Positions 1-9,308 of a DNA stretch of 64,000 nucleotides are shown here, piece after piece (position 1 is the first letter of the stretch; every line of letters starts with the position of its first letter). Origin of the DNA: Poseidonibacter antarcticus. Its GTDB lineage: Bacteria; Campylobacterota; Campylobacteria; Campylobacterales; Arcobacteraceae. The stretch lies in assembly GCF_003667345.1 (NCBI RefSeq), contig NZ_RCWF01000006.1, positions 62,001 to 126,000 on the forward strand, in the 5' to 3' direction. The position numbers and the translations under genes were made by a program. The notes under the pieces are model-generated. The model had not been told where the DNA came from and did no database searches. It was given only the letters and a program-made list of their open reading frames with translations.

Positions 1-324
1 ATTGGAAAAGAAGGCTATAGATATAAGGCCTTATCTTATATCTTATTTAACTGGATTAATGAAAAATATGGATTAATGTTAAGACTTGAAGTTGCAGAAT
101 TTCTTAAAAATCAAGAAGCTTCAATTTATGCATATTTAGAGCCAGTAATTGAAATAATAAAAGAAAAAGGTACTTTTAAAACTAAACCTTTAGATGGTAT
201 TTTAGTTCATATTGCACTTAAAAAATTAAGAGAAGAGTTTCCAAATAAATATGTTGCTGTAAAAACAAATGTTAGAGGCGATAAATACGTACTTGTAAAT
301 GAGTACAGAAGTAAAGAGCAATAA
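1..324 (+). CDS. jag: Jag/KhpB RNA-binding protein, C-terminal part
   Basis: The reading frame is open from base 1, so this is the 3' end of a gene that begins before the window; the first ATG at 76 is internal. The visible 107 residues begin with IGKEGYRYKALS, the GxxG loop end of a KH domain, followed by a stretch of R3H-like character. Jag-type KH proteins bind RNA and lie between yidC and mnmE in Campylobacterota (recalled synteny), and mnmE follows here. The stop codon overlaps the mnmE start (TAATG), which suggests translational coupling. The assignment relies on the KH loop and the neighbour; the N-terminal Jag domain cannot be seen. Confidence 0.75.
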   Translation: MGKEGYRYKALSYILFNWINEKYGLMLRLEVAEFLKNQEASIYAYLEPVIEIIKEKGTFKTKPLDGILVHIALKKLREEFPNKYVAVKTNVRGDKYVLVNEYRSKEQ

Positions 325-1664
325 TGTTTGATGATGGTACTATTGTAGCTATTGCTACAGCAAATGGAATAGGCTCAATTTCTATAGTTAGACTTTCAGG
401 AATAAATGCACTAAGTATTGCTTCTAAAATTACAAAAAGAACAAATCTAAAACCAAGACTAGCATCTTTGTCTTCTTTATATAGTGTTGAAGATGAAGTA
501 ATTGATGAAGCACTTATTATTTATTTTAAAGCTCCATATTCATTTACAGGTGAAGATGTAGTAGAGTTTCAATGTCACGGTGGTTTTGCAATTGCAAATA
601 TGATTGTTAATGAGACACTAAAACTTGGTGCTAGATTTGCCAATCCTGGCGAATTTTCAAAGAGAGCTTTTTTAAATAATAAAATTGATTTAACTAAAGC
701 TGAAGCAATTGCTAAGATAATAGAAGCAAGAAGCGAAGATGCTGTTAAGTTGTTAGCACGACAGTTAAAAGGTGAATTAACTACTTTTGTAAATGATATT
801 AGAGAAGATTTATTATTTATGTTAGCTTATACAGAAGTTTCAATTGATTATGCAGAAGATGATTTACCATCAGATATTTTTGAACAGATTAAAAGTAAGA
901 TGGAAAAAATTATTGTAAAACTTACAAATACATTAGAAGCTAGTAAAAGACGTGAAGGAATGATTGAAGGCTTTAAAGTTGCAATCATAGGTAAGCCTAA
1001 TGTTGGTAAGTCTTCACTTCTTAACAAGCTTTTAAACTATGATAGAGCTATTATTTCAGATATTGCAGGAACAACTAGAGATACTATTGAAGAGTCTGTT
1101 AAAATAGGAACTCATATTATTAAAATAGTTGATACAGCAGGTATTAGAGATGCTAGTGATACTATTGAACAAATTGGTATTGAAAAATCAATTGAAGCTA
1201 TTAATGAATCTGATATTGTAATAGCATTATTTGATAATAGTAAAATTTGTGATAGTGAAGATGAAAAAATTATAGAGTTAATATCTAATAATGAAAAAAG
1301 AGAGATTATTAAAGTTATAAATAAATCTGATTTACAAAGTAATTTTGATAAATCATTATTAAGTGACTTTATAGAGTTATCTACTAAAGAAGATATTAAT
1401 CCACTTATAAAAAAAGTTGAACTTATTTTAGATTCAAACACACATAATGATGAAATGACTTTAGTTTCAAAAAGACAAGTTTTTTCAGTAGAAGAGACTT
1501 TGTCTCATATAAAACAATCTATACAACCACTTAATACTGGTGAATTAGAGTTTTTTGCTCATCATATCACAGAAGCATTAGAAAATATTTCTAATATTAC
1601 AAGACCTTACGATAATGACCAAATGTTAGATGTAATGTTTGGAGAATTTTGTTTAGGTAAATAA
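324..1664 (+). CDS. mnmE: tRNA modification GTPase MnmE
   Basis: MnmE works with MnmG (GidA) to install the carboxymethylaminomethyl group on wobble U34 of certain tRNAs. The 446-residue protein has the family layout: an N-terminal tetrahydrofolate-binding domain (about 1-120), a helical domain, and an inserted G domain with P-loop GKPNVGKS at 223-230, the DIAGTTRDT switch near 246-254, DTAG at 270-273 and NKSD near 334. It ends in the diagnostic C-terminal CxGK motif (FCLGK, Cys443). Length is normal. The start overlaps the jag stop by one base, and the stop lies inside a perfect hairpin shared with the convergent sixA gene. Confidence 0.97.
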   Translation: MFDDGTIVAIATANGIGSISIVRLSGINALSIASKITKRTNLKPRLASLSSLYSVEDEVIDEALIIYFKAPYSFTGEDVVEFQCHGGFAIANMIVNETLKLGARFANPGEFSKRAFLNNKIDLTKAEAIAKIIEARSEDAVKLLARQLKGELTTFVNDIREDLLFMLAYTEVSIDYAEDDLPSDIFEQIKSKMEKIIVKLTNTLEASKRREGMIEGFKVAIIGKPNVGKSSLLNKLLNYDRAIISDIAGTTRDTIEESVKIGTHIIKIVDTAGIRDASDTIEQIGIEKSIEAINESDIVIALFDNSKICDSEDEKIIELISNNEKREIIKVINKSDLQSNFDKSLLSDFIELSTKEDINPLIKKVELILDSNTHNDEMTLVSKRQVFSVEETLSHIKQSIQPLNTGELEFFAHHITEALENISNITRPYDNDQMLDVMFGEFCLGK

Positions 1665-1686
1665 AAGTATTTATACTTTTATTTAC
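1657..1686. terminator. Bidirectional hairpin between mnmE and sixA
   Basis: A perfect 13-bp inverted repeat (GTAAATAAAAGTA at 1657-1669 with its complement at 1674-1686) has a 4-base loop. It covers the stop codons of both convergent genes. The stem is AT-rich, with T-rich sequence on either side, so it may terminate in both directions. Confidence 0.6.
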
Positions 1687-2165
1687 TTATCTGGATAAAT
1701 ATAAGAAACTAATCTAGCATTTTCTTTTGAAATGTCAATCCATGAATTACAATCAAATTCTATTTCCATAATTCCACCTATTTGAAACTTTTCTTTAAAA
1801 TCAACTAATGTAATTGCTAAAGCTGTTAATGATGGATTATGACCAATTAATATCATATTTTCTACAGTATCAAATGTATATGAAATAGTTTCAAGTAATT
1901 CATTTACAAATGCCATATACAAAACTTCATTATACATAATTGATTTATTGTAATCTAATACATCAGCAAATATTTCAGCTGTTTGTTTTGTCCTAAGTGC
2001 TGGACTTGATACAATTAAATCTGTCTTTTCAATTTTATTAGAGAGTTGTATAGCCATTTTCTTAGCTTCATCTAAACCTTGTTGACTTAATTCTCTATCA
2101 TAATCATCTTGACCTGATTTTGCTTCTGCTTTATTTGTATGTCTTACAATATATAATTTTTTCAT
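1683..2165 (-). CDS. sixA: SixA-like phosphohistidine phosphatase (histidine phosphatase superfamily)
   Basis: This 160-residue protein is a compact histidine-phosphatase fold of SixA size. The catalytic RH pair is Arg8-His9 in YIVRHTNK (the next residue is Thr rather than the usual Gly or Ala). Arg58 lies in SSPALRTKQTAE and the second catalytic His is His109 in LIGHNPSL. SixA enzymes remove phosphate from histidine in phosphotransfer domains; whether this one acts on a phosphorelay protein or a small metabolite cannot be read from sequence. It is monocistronic and convergent with mnmE. Confidence 0.8.
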   Translation of the reverse strand: MKKLYIVRHTNKAEAKSGQDDYDRELSQQGLDEAKKMAIQLSNKIEKTDLIVSSPALRTKQTAEIFADVLDYNKSIMYNEVLYMAFVNELLETISYTFDTVENMILIGHNPSLTALAITLVDFKEKFQIGGIMEIEFDCNSWIDISKENARLVSYIYPDK

Positions 2166-2482
2166 ATTAAATCTCTTTATAGTTAGTAACCTTGATTTTA
2201 AATGAAAAAACCTTTTTTTATTATAAAAGATAAAAACTATTCTAGATAATCAATTGCAGTGTGTAATTTTTACAAGTTTTCATCAGAAAAATTAACAATT
2301 ATTTTATTATTTACAAATAATAACATCTATTTTTTCTTTTTTAATATATTCTCTTAAAAATATTTATTTTATAGTTTAATATTTGTATAATACTAAAAAA
2401 ATTAAAGTTAATAGAATTGTAATATAATTTATAATTATATTTACAAAAAATTTATCGTATAAAATAAATAAAAGGAAAAATT
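2166..2482. promoter_or_regulatory. Divergent intergenic region sixA / htpX with promoter-like elements
   Basis: A very AT-rich 317-base gap without a gene. On the plus strand two -10-like hexamers are visible: TATAAT at 2386-2391 and TATAAA at 2458-2463. The second would give a short leader carrying AAAGGA just before the htpX ATG at 2483. No conserved -35 is obvious, as is usual for sigma70 promoters in this phylum. I see no repeat, RNA gene or small coding frame here. Confidence 0.45.
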
Positions 2483-3328
2483 ATGGAACAAGCAAAAACA
2501 GTATTTTTACTAACATCATTAACAGTGTTATTTGTATTTATTGGATTCTCTTTTGGTGGAACTTCAGGTATGCTAATTGCTTTTTTATTAGCAGGAGGAA
2601 TGAATTTTTATGTATATTATTATTCGGATGAACAAGTTTTAAAACATTATAATGCAACACCTCTAGAAGATAAGCGTCATAGAGTTTATCAAATTACACA
2701 AAAACTTGTTAAAAAAGCAGGTTTACCAATGCCAAAGGTTTATTTAATAGCTGATCATACACCAAATGCTTTTGCTACAGGAAGAAATTATGAACATGCA
2801 GCAGTTGCTGTTACTACAGGTTTATATGAGATGTTAAATGAAAAAGAACTTGAAGGTGTAATTGCTCACGAATTATCACATATTAAACATTATGATATTT
2901 TAATTGGAACTATTGCAGCTGTATTTGCAGGAGCTATTGCGATGATTGCAAATATGATGCAATTTGGTGCAATGTTTGGAAATAATAGACAAAACTCAAA
3001 TCCTATTATGATGATTATAATGGCTATTCTTTTGCCCTTGGCAGCTTCCATTATTCAAATGACTGTAAGTAGAAGTAGAGAGTTTATGGCTGATGAAGGA
3101 TCTGCTAGAATGACTGGAAATCCTGCTGCTTTACAAAGTGCATTATCTAAGTTGGAAAATTATGCAAGAAGTGGTCATCAAATACATAATGCAACAGAAG
3201 AAACAGCGCATATGTTTATTATTAATCCATTTTCAGGCTTAAAATCAACATTTGGTTCATTATTTAGAACACATCCAACAACAGAAGATAGAATAGCAAG
3301 ACTTGAAGAATTAAAAGAAGAACTTTAA
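2483..3328 (+). CDS. htpX: Membrane zinc metalloprotease HtpX (M48)
   Basis: HtpX is an inner-membrane M48 peptidase that takes part in membrane-protein quality control together with FtsH. The 281-residue protein has two N-terminal membrane segments (about 8-24 and 28-45), the zinc motif HELSH (His129, Glu130, His133), two further hydrophobic segments (about 142-163 and 174-194), and a third zinc ligand in [13 protein letters not shown] (Glu200). The C-terminal [14 protein letters not shown] segment is typical of the family. It is a single gene with a good AAAGGA ribosome site, bounded downstream by the aroC terminator region. Confidence 0.95.
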   Translation: MEQAKTVFLLTSLTVLFVFIGFSFGGTSGMLIAFLLAGGMNFYVYYYSDEQVLKHYNATPLEDKRHRVYQITQKLVKKAGLPMPKVYLIADHTPNAFATGRNYEHAAVAVTTGLYEMLNEKELEGVIAHELSHIKHYDILIGTIAAVFAGAIAMIANMMQFGAMFGNNRQNSNPIMMIIMAILLPLAASIIQMTVSRSREFMADEGSARMTGNPAALQSALSKLENYARSGHQIHNATEETAHMFIINPFSGLKSTFGSLFRTHPTTEDRIARLEELKEEL

Positions 3329-3353
3329 TAATAGATATAAATAAAAATTAGAC

Positions 3354-3387
3354 ATAAAAAAAGCAACCCTTGACCAAAGAGTTGCTT
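3354..3387 (-). terminator. Intrinsic terminator of aroC
   Basis: Read on the minus strand, AAGCAAC pairs with GTTGCTT (3361-3367 with 3381-3387), with partial pairing continuing inward. The hairpin is followed by a run of seven T (A-run at 3354-3360 on plus). It lies just beyond the aroC stop, which fits an intrinsic terminator for the minus-strand operon. Confidence 0.8.
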
Positions 3388-3426
3388 AAGAATTTGATTA
3401 TATATAAAAGTGGTTTAAACTATTCT

Positions 3427-4503
3427 TTATTTAGAATATACTTTTTTTACATTTTCAATTTTTGAAGACATATTTAGTAAAGCCATATCAGCTAATACTA
3501 AAGCCATCATTGATTCAGCAACCACTGAACCACGAACAGCAACACAAGGATCATGTCTTCCTTTTAATTCACAATCAACTTCATCGTTATGAATATCTAC
3601 TGTTTCTTGTTTAATAAAAATTGATGGAGTTGATTTAAAATAAACTTTTACATTAATATCATCACCATTTGAAATTCCACCAAGAATTCCACCACTATGA
3701 TTTGTTTTAAATCCATCTTTTCTTATTTGGTCATTATTATCATAACCTCTAACTTTTGAGCTAAGAGTTCCATCACCAATTTCTACAGCTTTAACTGCAT
3801 TTATACTCATCATAGCATTTGCTATTTGTGAATCTAATTTAAAATAAAGTGGTTCACCTAAACCTATGGGTGCATTTTTAACATTTATAAGAGCAACTCC
3901 ACCAACAGAATTGTGTTTATTTTTTGCTGCTAAAATAGCATCTTTTTGCTCTTGTTCAATATTTTTATCTAAAGAAAATATTTCTGATTCAGTAACACTT
4001 GAAAAATCATACTCTTTTGCTTCAATTCCATCAATAGCACAAATACCACTTTGAACTTGAATATCTAATTCTTTAAGCATTAATTTTGCAATGGCACCAG
4101 CTGCAACTCTTGCAGCTGTTTCTCTAGCACTTGATCTTCCACCACCTCTATAATCTCTTGTTCCATATTTATTGAAATAAGTAAAATCAGCATGACCTGG
4201 TCTAAATAAATCTTTTACATTTGTATAATCTTTACTTTTTTGGTTTTCATTAAAAATTATCATAGAAATAGAAGTACCTGTTGTAATTCCTTCAAATACA
4301 CCTGAAAGTATTTCAACTTTATCACCTTCTTTTCTAGATGTTGCATATTTGTTTTTACCTGGTTTTCTTCTATCCATTTCATTTTGGATAAATTCTTCAT
4401 CAATTTTTATTCCAGCTGGTACTCCATCAACGATACAACCTAAGGCTTTACCATGACTCTCTCCAAATGTGGTAAATCTGAATCTATGTCCAAAAGTATT
4501 CAT
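3427..4503 (-). CDS. aroC: Chorismate synthase
   Basis: AroC converts 5-enolpyruvylshikimate-3-phosphate to chorismate, the last shikimate-pathway step, using reduced FMN. The 358-residue product carries the family signatures: the N-terminal [18 protein letters not shown], the central [23 protein letters not shown] region, and the C-terminal [10 protein letters not shown] segment. Its start codon overlaps the last base of rnc upstream, so the two are co-transcribed. The rnc-aroC order is recalled from Campylobacter. Confidence 0.97.
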   Translation of the reverse strand: MNTFGHRFRFTTFGESHGKALGCIVDGVPAGIKIDEEFIQNEMDRRKPGKNKYATSRKEGDKVEILSGVFEGITTGTSISMIIFNENQKSKDYTNVKDLFRPGHADFTYFNKYGTRDYRGGGRSSARETAARVAAGAIAKLMLKELDIQVQSGICAIDGIEAKEYDFSSVTESEIFSLDKNIEQEQKDAILAAKNKHNSVGGVALINVKNAPIGLGEPLYFKLDSQIANAMMSINAVKAVEIGDGTLSSKVRGYDNNDQIRKDGFKTNHSGGILGGISNGDDINVKVYFKSTPSIFIKQETVDIHNDEVDCELKGRHDPCVAVRGSVVAESMMALVLADMALLNMSSKIENVKKVYSK

Positions 4504-5180
4504 TATTCACTACCCTTTAAAATATCTATTGCAATTTTAGCAACAGCTTGCTGTGCTAATTTTTTACTTTTACCTTTTGCTTTTCCATAAGTTTTATTAT
4601 CAATCCAAATTGATACTTCAAACTCTTTTTTATGGTCAGGACCAAAAGATGCTTCAATTCTATATTCAGGAATAGAAGCAAATCTAGCTTGTGTAATTTC
4701 TTGAAGTGCTGTTTTATAATCAGAAAATAAAACATCTAAATTTATTTTCTCATATGATTCATCTAATAATTTTAGAATAATTGGTTTTAAAGCATCTAAT
4801 CCAGATTCTAAATAAATCGCCCCCATGATTGCTTCAAAAGCATCTGATAATATAGAAGCTTTTGTTCTTCCTTTATTTCTTTCTTCAGCACTTGAAATAA
4901 AAATATAATCACCTAGTTTTATATCATTTGCTAATCTTGTGAAACCAGTCTCATTTACAAGTGATGCCCTTATTTTTGACAATTCACCTTCATTAGATTT
5001 TGGAAATTTTAAAAATAAAAACTCTCCTACAATTAAATTTAAAACTGCATCGCCTAAAAATTCTAATCTTTCATTATTATATGGTTTTTTAAAACTTTTA
5101 TGTGTAAGTGCTTCGATTATCAGGTTTTTATCTCTAAACTGATAATCCAAACACTTTTCTAATTTTGAATAATCACTCAT
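4503..5180 (-). CDS. rnc: Ribonuclease III
   Basis: RNase III cleaves double-stranded RNA in rRNA processing and mRNA turnover. The protein has an N-terminal endonuclease domain with the signature [12 protein letters not shown] and a second acidic site in [13 protein letters not shown], then a C-terminal double-stranded RNA-binding domain ending in [15 protein letters not shown]. The frame is open further up to 5246, but I chose the ATG at 5180: it is preceded by AAGGAA at good spacing and gives the expected N-terminus [15 protein letters not shown] and 225 residues. It overlaps aroC by one base. Confidence 0.96.
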   Translation of the reverse strand: MSDYSKLEKCLDYQFRDKNLIIEALTHKSFKKPYNNERLEFLGDAVLNLIVGEFLFLKFPKSNEGELSKIRASLVNETGFTRLANDIKLGDYIFISSAEERNKGRTKASILSDAFEAIMGAIYLESGLDALKPIILKLLDESYEKINLDVLFSDYKTALQEITQARFASIPEYRIEASFGPDHKKEFEVSIWIDNKTYGKAKGKSKKLAQQAVAKIAIDILKGSE

Positions 5181-5285
5181 TGTACTACTTTCCTTAATTT
5201 TTACATTATTATTAATTTTATAATTAATCGCAAGATTATAGCACATCTTTTATTATGAAAATAACAAAAGAAGATTTTTGTTTTA

Positions 5286-6335
5286 TTATTGTAATGATTG
5301 AACAGCTTGATCTAATGATTTACTTAGCGTATGATTTACGCTAAAAGTTAAAATATTATGACAGTGTGGACATCTATTCTCATAAATAGGGTGTGTTTGT
5401 TTACATGATGAACATACAAATTCAAAATCTAAAGTTGCTTTTACTTTTTTTGAATGTTTATGTAATAATATTAAAATATCAAAAATAAAATCTTCACTAT
5501 GCTCTAAATTATTTAAATAACCTTTAGCATTGTATAATTCAAGTAAAAAATCATTTGTAGAAACTTTTTTGAAATTAATATCATCATAATTTAGATACCA
5601 CATTAAATCAATAAATGATTTAGGGTTAAATTCTTCTAGATGATTCCAAAAATATGTGCTATTAAACTGTAATAAAAATTGTACAAACAATCTTTGAATA
5701 CTTTTATCCTTTTTATATATTTTATGAAGAAGTTCAATTCTTTTATCATAAGAAGAAAGAGGATCATTTAATATGATGAGTGCATCTAAATAAGTTTCAT
5801 CTTTTGATACATTTTTATCTAATTCTTTTAAACAAGATGTTATTTCTTTAGCTTTTTTGAAATCTTTTAATTTTTCATGGATTATTAGTAAATATGTTAA
5901 GGCTTTTTTATTTCTTGGAGAAAATTTTAATATTCGCATAAATACATCTTTTGATCTTTGTAAAAAACCACATTTGAAATATGTAATTCCAAGTAATTCT
6001 AAAAGTTCTTCTTTTTTCACTCTATCATTTACATGTTCTAGAAGTGTTAAATATACATTAATTGCTTTATTGTAATCACCTTTATGTAAAAAAGATGAAG
6101 CTAATAAAAGTATTGAGTCAAAAGGGAGATTATAAGTTTTATATAAATGTACATAATCTTCTTCTTTTAATTTTCCAAGTTCAAATCTGCGGGATAGTTT
6201 TCTATAGTCTTTTCGTGCTATTCGTTCTCTATATATTCCATAAGAATACGCAAAAAATGATATGACAAATACAAGTGCAACAAGTATTATTATACTAAAC
6301 AATGGGTCTCTATATTCTAAAACTATATTATCCAT
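5286..6335 (-). CDS. Membrane-anchored TPR protein with C-terminal zinc ribbon (LapB-like architecture)
   Basis: A 349-residue protein with one N-terminal membrane segment (about 12-31), a basic stretch, TPR-like helical repeats through the middle (for example 85-170), and a C-terminal four-cysteine rubredoxin-like knuckle (Cys308, Cys311, Cys322, Cys325). This matches the layout of enterobacterial LapB (YciM), which controls LpxC degradation and lipopolysaccharide synthesis; whether this protein does the same is inference. It starts 81 bases from the divergent dnaG and lies 105 bases upstream of rnc on the same strand. In C. jejuni I recall rnhA between the TPR gene and rnc; it is absent here. 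Confidence 0.6.
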   Translation of the reverse strand: MDNIVLEYRDPLFSIIILVALVFVISFFAYSYGIYRERIARKDYRKLSRRFELGKLKEEDYVHLYKTYNLPFDSILLLASSFLHKGDYNKAINVYLTLLEHVNDRVKKEELLELLGITYFKCGFLQRSKDVFMRILKFSPRNKKALTYLLIIHEKLKDFKKAKEITSCLKELDKNVSKDETYLDALIILNDPLSSYDKRIELLHKIYKKDKSIQRLFVQFLLQFNSTYFWNHLEEFNPKSFIDLMWYLNYDDINFKKVSTNDFLLELYNAKGYLNNLEHSEDFIFDILILLHKHSKKVKATLDFEFVCSSCKQTHPIYENRCPHCHNILTFSVNHTLSKSLDQAVQSLQ

Positions 6336-6405
6336 TAAAAGCCTTGTTCTTTATCTTTTTAAGAAGTGATATTATCATAAAAGTACATATAAAAAAATAA
6401 AGTGA

Positions 6406-6411
6406 TATAAT
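6406..6411 (+). promoter_or_regulatory. -10 element of dnaG implying a leaderless mRNA
   Basis: A consensus TATAAT ends only five bases before the dnaG ATG at 6417. A transcript from this -10 would start at or within a base or two of the start codon, leaving no room for a ribosome-binding site; none is visible. Confidence 0.6.
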
Positions 6412-6416
6412 CCGAA

Positions 6417-8054
6417 ATGATAAAAAAAGAGTCAATTGAAAATTTAAAAAATAATCTTGATATTGTTGATGTTATTTCACAATTTATAGAAGTTAAAAAA
6501 TCAGGTGCTAATTTTAAAGCATGTTGTCCTTTTCATGGAGAATCGACACCTTCTTTTGTAGTAAGTCCCGCAAAACAAATATATCATTGTTTTGGATGTG
6601 GAGCAGGTGGTGATTCTATTAAGTTTGTGATGGAATATGAAAAACTATCTTATCCAGAAGCTATCGAAAAATTAGCTTCAATGAATAATATAAATCTTGA
6701 ATATGATAATGTTAATACAAAAAAACAAGATATTAGAGTATTAGAAGATGTTAATAAATTTTATCAAAGATTATTTGTAAATAATCAAAAAGCAAAAGAG
6801 TATATTTTAAGTAGGGGAATTTCAGAATTCTCAATTGAAAAATTTGAAATAGGTTATGCTCCTGCATCTGCTGATACAATTAAATATTTAAAATCAAATC
6901 ATTATAATTTACCTGATGCTATTGATTTAGGAATTATTGATACGGGTGCAAATGGATTATATTCAAGATTTATTGAAAGAATTACTTTTCCTATTTATGG
7001 AATAAATGGGAAAATGGTTGGTTTTGGTGGACGAACAATTACTGGACACAATGCAAAATATGTAAATTCTCCTCAAACAAAGGTATTTAATAAGTCAAGA
7101 CTTTTATATGGGTATCACTTAGCAAAAGAGTTTATTTATAAAAAAAATGAATTAATTGTTTGTGAAGGTTATCTCGATGTAATAATGTTACACCAAGCAG
7201 GTTTCAACACAGCAGTAGCAACACTAGGAACTGCATTAACAAAAGACCATTTACCACTTATAAGAAGAGGCGAACCTAAAATTATATTAGCTTATGATGG
7301 AGACAAACCAGGACTTGCTGCTGCTTTTAAGGCTTCAGTTATGTTATCTCAAAGTGAGTTTGAAGGTGGCGTTGTAATCTTTGGAGAAGGTATAGATCCA
7401 GCTGATATGGTAAAAGATGGAAAAACTGAAGAATTAAATAATATATTTAAAACACCAATACCTTTTATTCCCTATGCAATTGATTATATTATTTCTAAAT
7501 ATGAAATAAACAATCCATCACAAAAACAAAAAGCTTTAATAGAAGCTAATGATTATTTACAGTCATTAGGTGTGATTTATCAAGATGAGTATAAAAGATA
7601 TATTGCACAAAAATTAAATATACGAGAAAACTTAGTAAAAGTAAGTAATAATTCTTTTGAACGAAGAGATGATGCAAATTTATCAAAAATTGATATAGCT
7701 GAATTATGTATTATTAAATCAATTTTAGAAAAACCATCAAGATTAGATGCTGTTTTAGATATTGTTGATTCATCAATGTTTGAAACACATAGAAATCAAT
7801 TTGAGTTATTATTAAATGATATAGATAATATTTCATTAAATGCTATTAGTTTAAATGAAAAACTAGAAAATTATGATGATGAAAGATTAAATAAAGAGTT
7901 ACTTACATTACTATATAAATTTTATACAAATAAATTAACTGCCATATCATATGATAAAAATTATGAGTTTAGAGAAAAAGTGAATATGATTAGAAAAATA
8001 AAAGATAATATTTACCAATTAAGACATGGGAAATTAGTTAGTTATAATTTATAA
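6417..8054 (+). CDS. dnaG: DNA primase
   Basis: DnaG makes RNA primers at the replication fork. The 545-residue protein has the N-terminal CHC2 zinc domain (Cys37, His40, Cys58, Cys61 in CPFHGE and HCFGCGAGG), the RNA-polymerase core, and the TOPRIM domain with catalytic Glu250 (VCEGYLDVIM) and the Asp294-Gly-Asp296 motif (LAYDGDKPG). The C-terminal part should bind DnaB helicase. The start at 6417 is fixed by the conserved N-terminus (KKESIENLKNNLDIVDVI), even though there is no Shine-Dalgarno sequence and a TATAAT lies directly upstream. Divergent from the TPR gene. Confidence 0.97.
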   Translation: MIKKESIENLKNNLDIVDVISQFIEVKKSGANFKACCPFHGESTPSFVVSPAKQIYHCFGCGAGGDSIKFVMEYEKLSYPEAIEKLASMNNINLEYDNVNTKKQDIRVLEDVNKFYQRLFVNNQKAKEYILSRGISEFSIEKFEIGYAPASADTIKYLKSNHYNLPDAIDLGIIDTGANGLYSRFIERITFPIYGINGKMVGFGGRTITGHNAKYVNSPQTKVFNKSRLLYGYHLAKEFIYKKNELIVCEGYLDVIMLHQAGFNTAVATLGTALTKDHLPLIRRGEPKIILAYDGDKPGLAAAFKASVMLSQSEFEGGVVIFGEGIDPADMVKDGKTEELNNIFKTPIPFIPYAIDYIISKYEINNPSQKQKALIEANDYLQSLGVIYQDEYKRYIAQKLNIRENLVKVSNNSFERRDDANLSKIDIAELCIIKSILEKPSRLDAVLDIVDSSMFETHRNQFELLLNDIDNISLNAISLNEKLENYDDERLNKELLTLLYKFYTNKLTAISYDKNYEFREKVNMIRKIKDNIYQLRHGKLVSYNL

Positions 8055-8143
8055 TTTATAATTAATTTATAAGTTTAATTTCTATTCTAGATTGTTTTTT
8101 GTAGAATACGAAAAAAGTTTTTAAAAATTAAAGAGGAAATAAT

Positions 8144-8527
8144 ATGAAATTAATTCAAAGTGATAATTTACCCTCAGCAATAGGTCCTTATTCGCCTGCT
8201 GTTAAAGTTAATGGTTTGGTATATACATCAGCGCAAGTTCCTATAACTTTAGATGGTACAATGGTTGAAAGAGATATTAAAATTCAAACTAGACAGGTAT
8301 TATCAAATTTAAGAACATTACTAGAAGATTCAGATAGTGGAATGGAAGAAGTAATAAAAGTATCAGTATATTTAGAGAATATTGATGATTTTGGTGTTGT
8401 TAATGTATTATTTGCAGAAGCTTTTGGTGATCATAAGCCAGCAAGAAGTACAATCTCAACAAATGGATTACCAATTGGATCGATGATTATGGTTGATTGT
8501 ATTGCAACTGCATCAGATTATAGATAA
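8144..8527 (+). CDS. ridA: RidA family enamine/imine deaminase
   Basis: RidA proteins hydrolyse reactive enamine/imine intermediates such as 2-aminoacrylate released by PLP enzymes. The 127-residue product has the family start (SDNLPSAIGPYSPAVKVNGLVYTS is split here into the motifs AIGPYSPAV and GLVYTSAQ), the VKVSVYLENIDDF segment, and the end PARSTISTNGLPIGSMIMVD with the conserved Arg that binds substrate carboxylate. A clear AGAGGAAA ribosome site precedes the ATG. It appears to be a single gene with a possible -10 (TAGAAT, 8102-8107). Confidence 0.92.
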   Translation: MKLIQSDNLPSAIGPYSPAVKVNGLVYTSAQVPITLDGTMVERDIKIQTRQVLSNLRTLLEDSDSGMEEVIKVSVYLENIDDFGVVNVLFAEAFGDHKPARSTISTNGLPIGSMIMVDCIATASDYR

Positions 8528-8555
8528 AAGGTAATTGTCTTAAAGAAAGTTTAAA

Positions 8556-8593
8556 CTAACTTTAGATACTATTCACGTTCAAAATAAAGTTAG
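8556..8593 (+). promoter_or_regulatory. Inverted repeat in the rplU leader
   Basis: CTAACTTTA (8556-8564) and TAAAGTTAG (8585-8593) form a perfect 9-bp inverted repeat with a 20-base loop, 51 bases before the rplU start. A -10-like TACTAT (8567-8572) lies inside the loop, so it could act as an operator or, if transcription starts upstream, as a leader hairpin. No function is demonstrated. Confidence 0.35.
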
Positions 8594-8644
8594 CATTAAT
8601 AAAAATGAAGTTAACACAAGAGAAGTTAATTTAGAGGAAAAAAA

Positions 8645-8962
8645 ATGTACGCAATTATCAAATGTGGTGGAAAACAGTATAAAGTTTCTGAAGGTGATAT
8701 TTTAGATATTGATTATACTGGTAAAGCTGCAAAAGAAACACTAGAAATTACTGATGTATTAGCTGTAAACAATGGTGAGTTAGTTACAGGTGATGCTGTA
8801 TCAAATGCAAAAGTTGAAGCAGAAGTAGTATTAGATGGTACAGGTGTAAATAGAGACAGAAAAGTTATCATTTACAAAAAAAGAAGAAGAAAAGATTCTA
8901 AGTTAAAAAGAGGTTTCAGAAAAAGCTTCACTAAAATTAGAATTACTAAAATCGCTGCATAA
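8645..8962 (+). CDS. rplU: 50S ribosomal protein L21
   Basis: L21 is a 23S rRNA-binding protein of the large subunit. The 105-residue sequence has the standard start [14 protein letters not shown] and a basic end with [15 protein letters not shown]. It is first in a two-gene transcript with rpmA, 27 bases downstream, which ends in a strong terminator. An AGAGGAAA ribosome site precedes the ATG. Confidence 0.98.
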   Translation: MYAIIKCGGKQYKVSEGDILDIDYTGKAAKETLEITDVLAVNNGELVTGDAVSNAKVEAEVVLDGTGVNRDRKVIIYKKRRRKDSKLKRGFRKSFTKIRITKIAA

Positions 8963-8989
8963 GCATAAATAAGTTAAAGGAGATAAACT

Positions 8990-9244
8990 ATGGCACATAA
9001 GAAAGGTCAAGGAAGTACGCAGAATAATAGAGATTCAGCAGGTAGAAGACTTGGTGTTAAGAAATATGGTGGTGAAGTAGTAAGATCTGGTAATATTATT
9101 ATTAGACAAAGAGGTACTAAAGTTCATGTTGGACAAAATGTTGGTATCGGAAAAGACCACACAATTTATGCTTTAATTGACGGTGTAGTTAAATTTGAGA
9201 TTAAAGATAAAAAAAGAAAAAAAGTTTCAGTTTACGCTTCGTAA
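8990..9244 (+). CDS. rpmA: 50S ribosomal protein L27
   Basis: L27 lies near the peptidyl-transferase centre. The 84-residue protein begins [20 protein letters not shown], with no N-terminal extension of the kind that needs Prp-type cleavage in Firmicutes. It is preceded by AAGGAGA, a strong ribosome site, and followed by a GC-richer intrinsic terminator that separates it from obg. Confidence 0.98.
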   Translation: MAHKKGQGSTQNNRDSAGRRLGVKKYGGEVVRSGNIIIRQRGTKVHVGQNVGIGKDHTIYALIDGVVKFEIKDKKRKKVSVYAS

Positions 9245-9266
9245 TTCTGAACTTTTTTGGTTTTTT

Positions 9267-9303
9267 AAAAGGGTGTTGGCAAATTTGCTAGCACCCTTTT
9301 TTT
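9267..9303 (+). terminator. Intrinsic terminator of rplU-rpmA
   Basis: AAAAGGGTG at 9267-9275 pairs with CACCCTTTT at 9292-9300, and the inner GGCAAATTTGC region extends the stem. It is followed directly by a T-run. This is one of the strongest terminators in the window. Confidence 0.92.
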
Positions 9304-9308
9304 ATATG

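Noticed and set aside
5181-5246. 22-residue N-terminal extension of RNase III
   Set aside because: The internal ATG at 5180 has a good AAGGAA site and gives the family N-terminus; the extension does not look like protein of this family.
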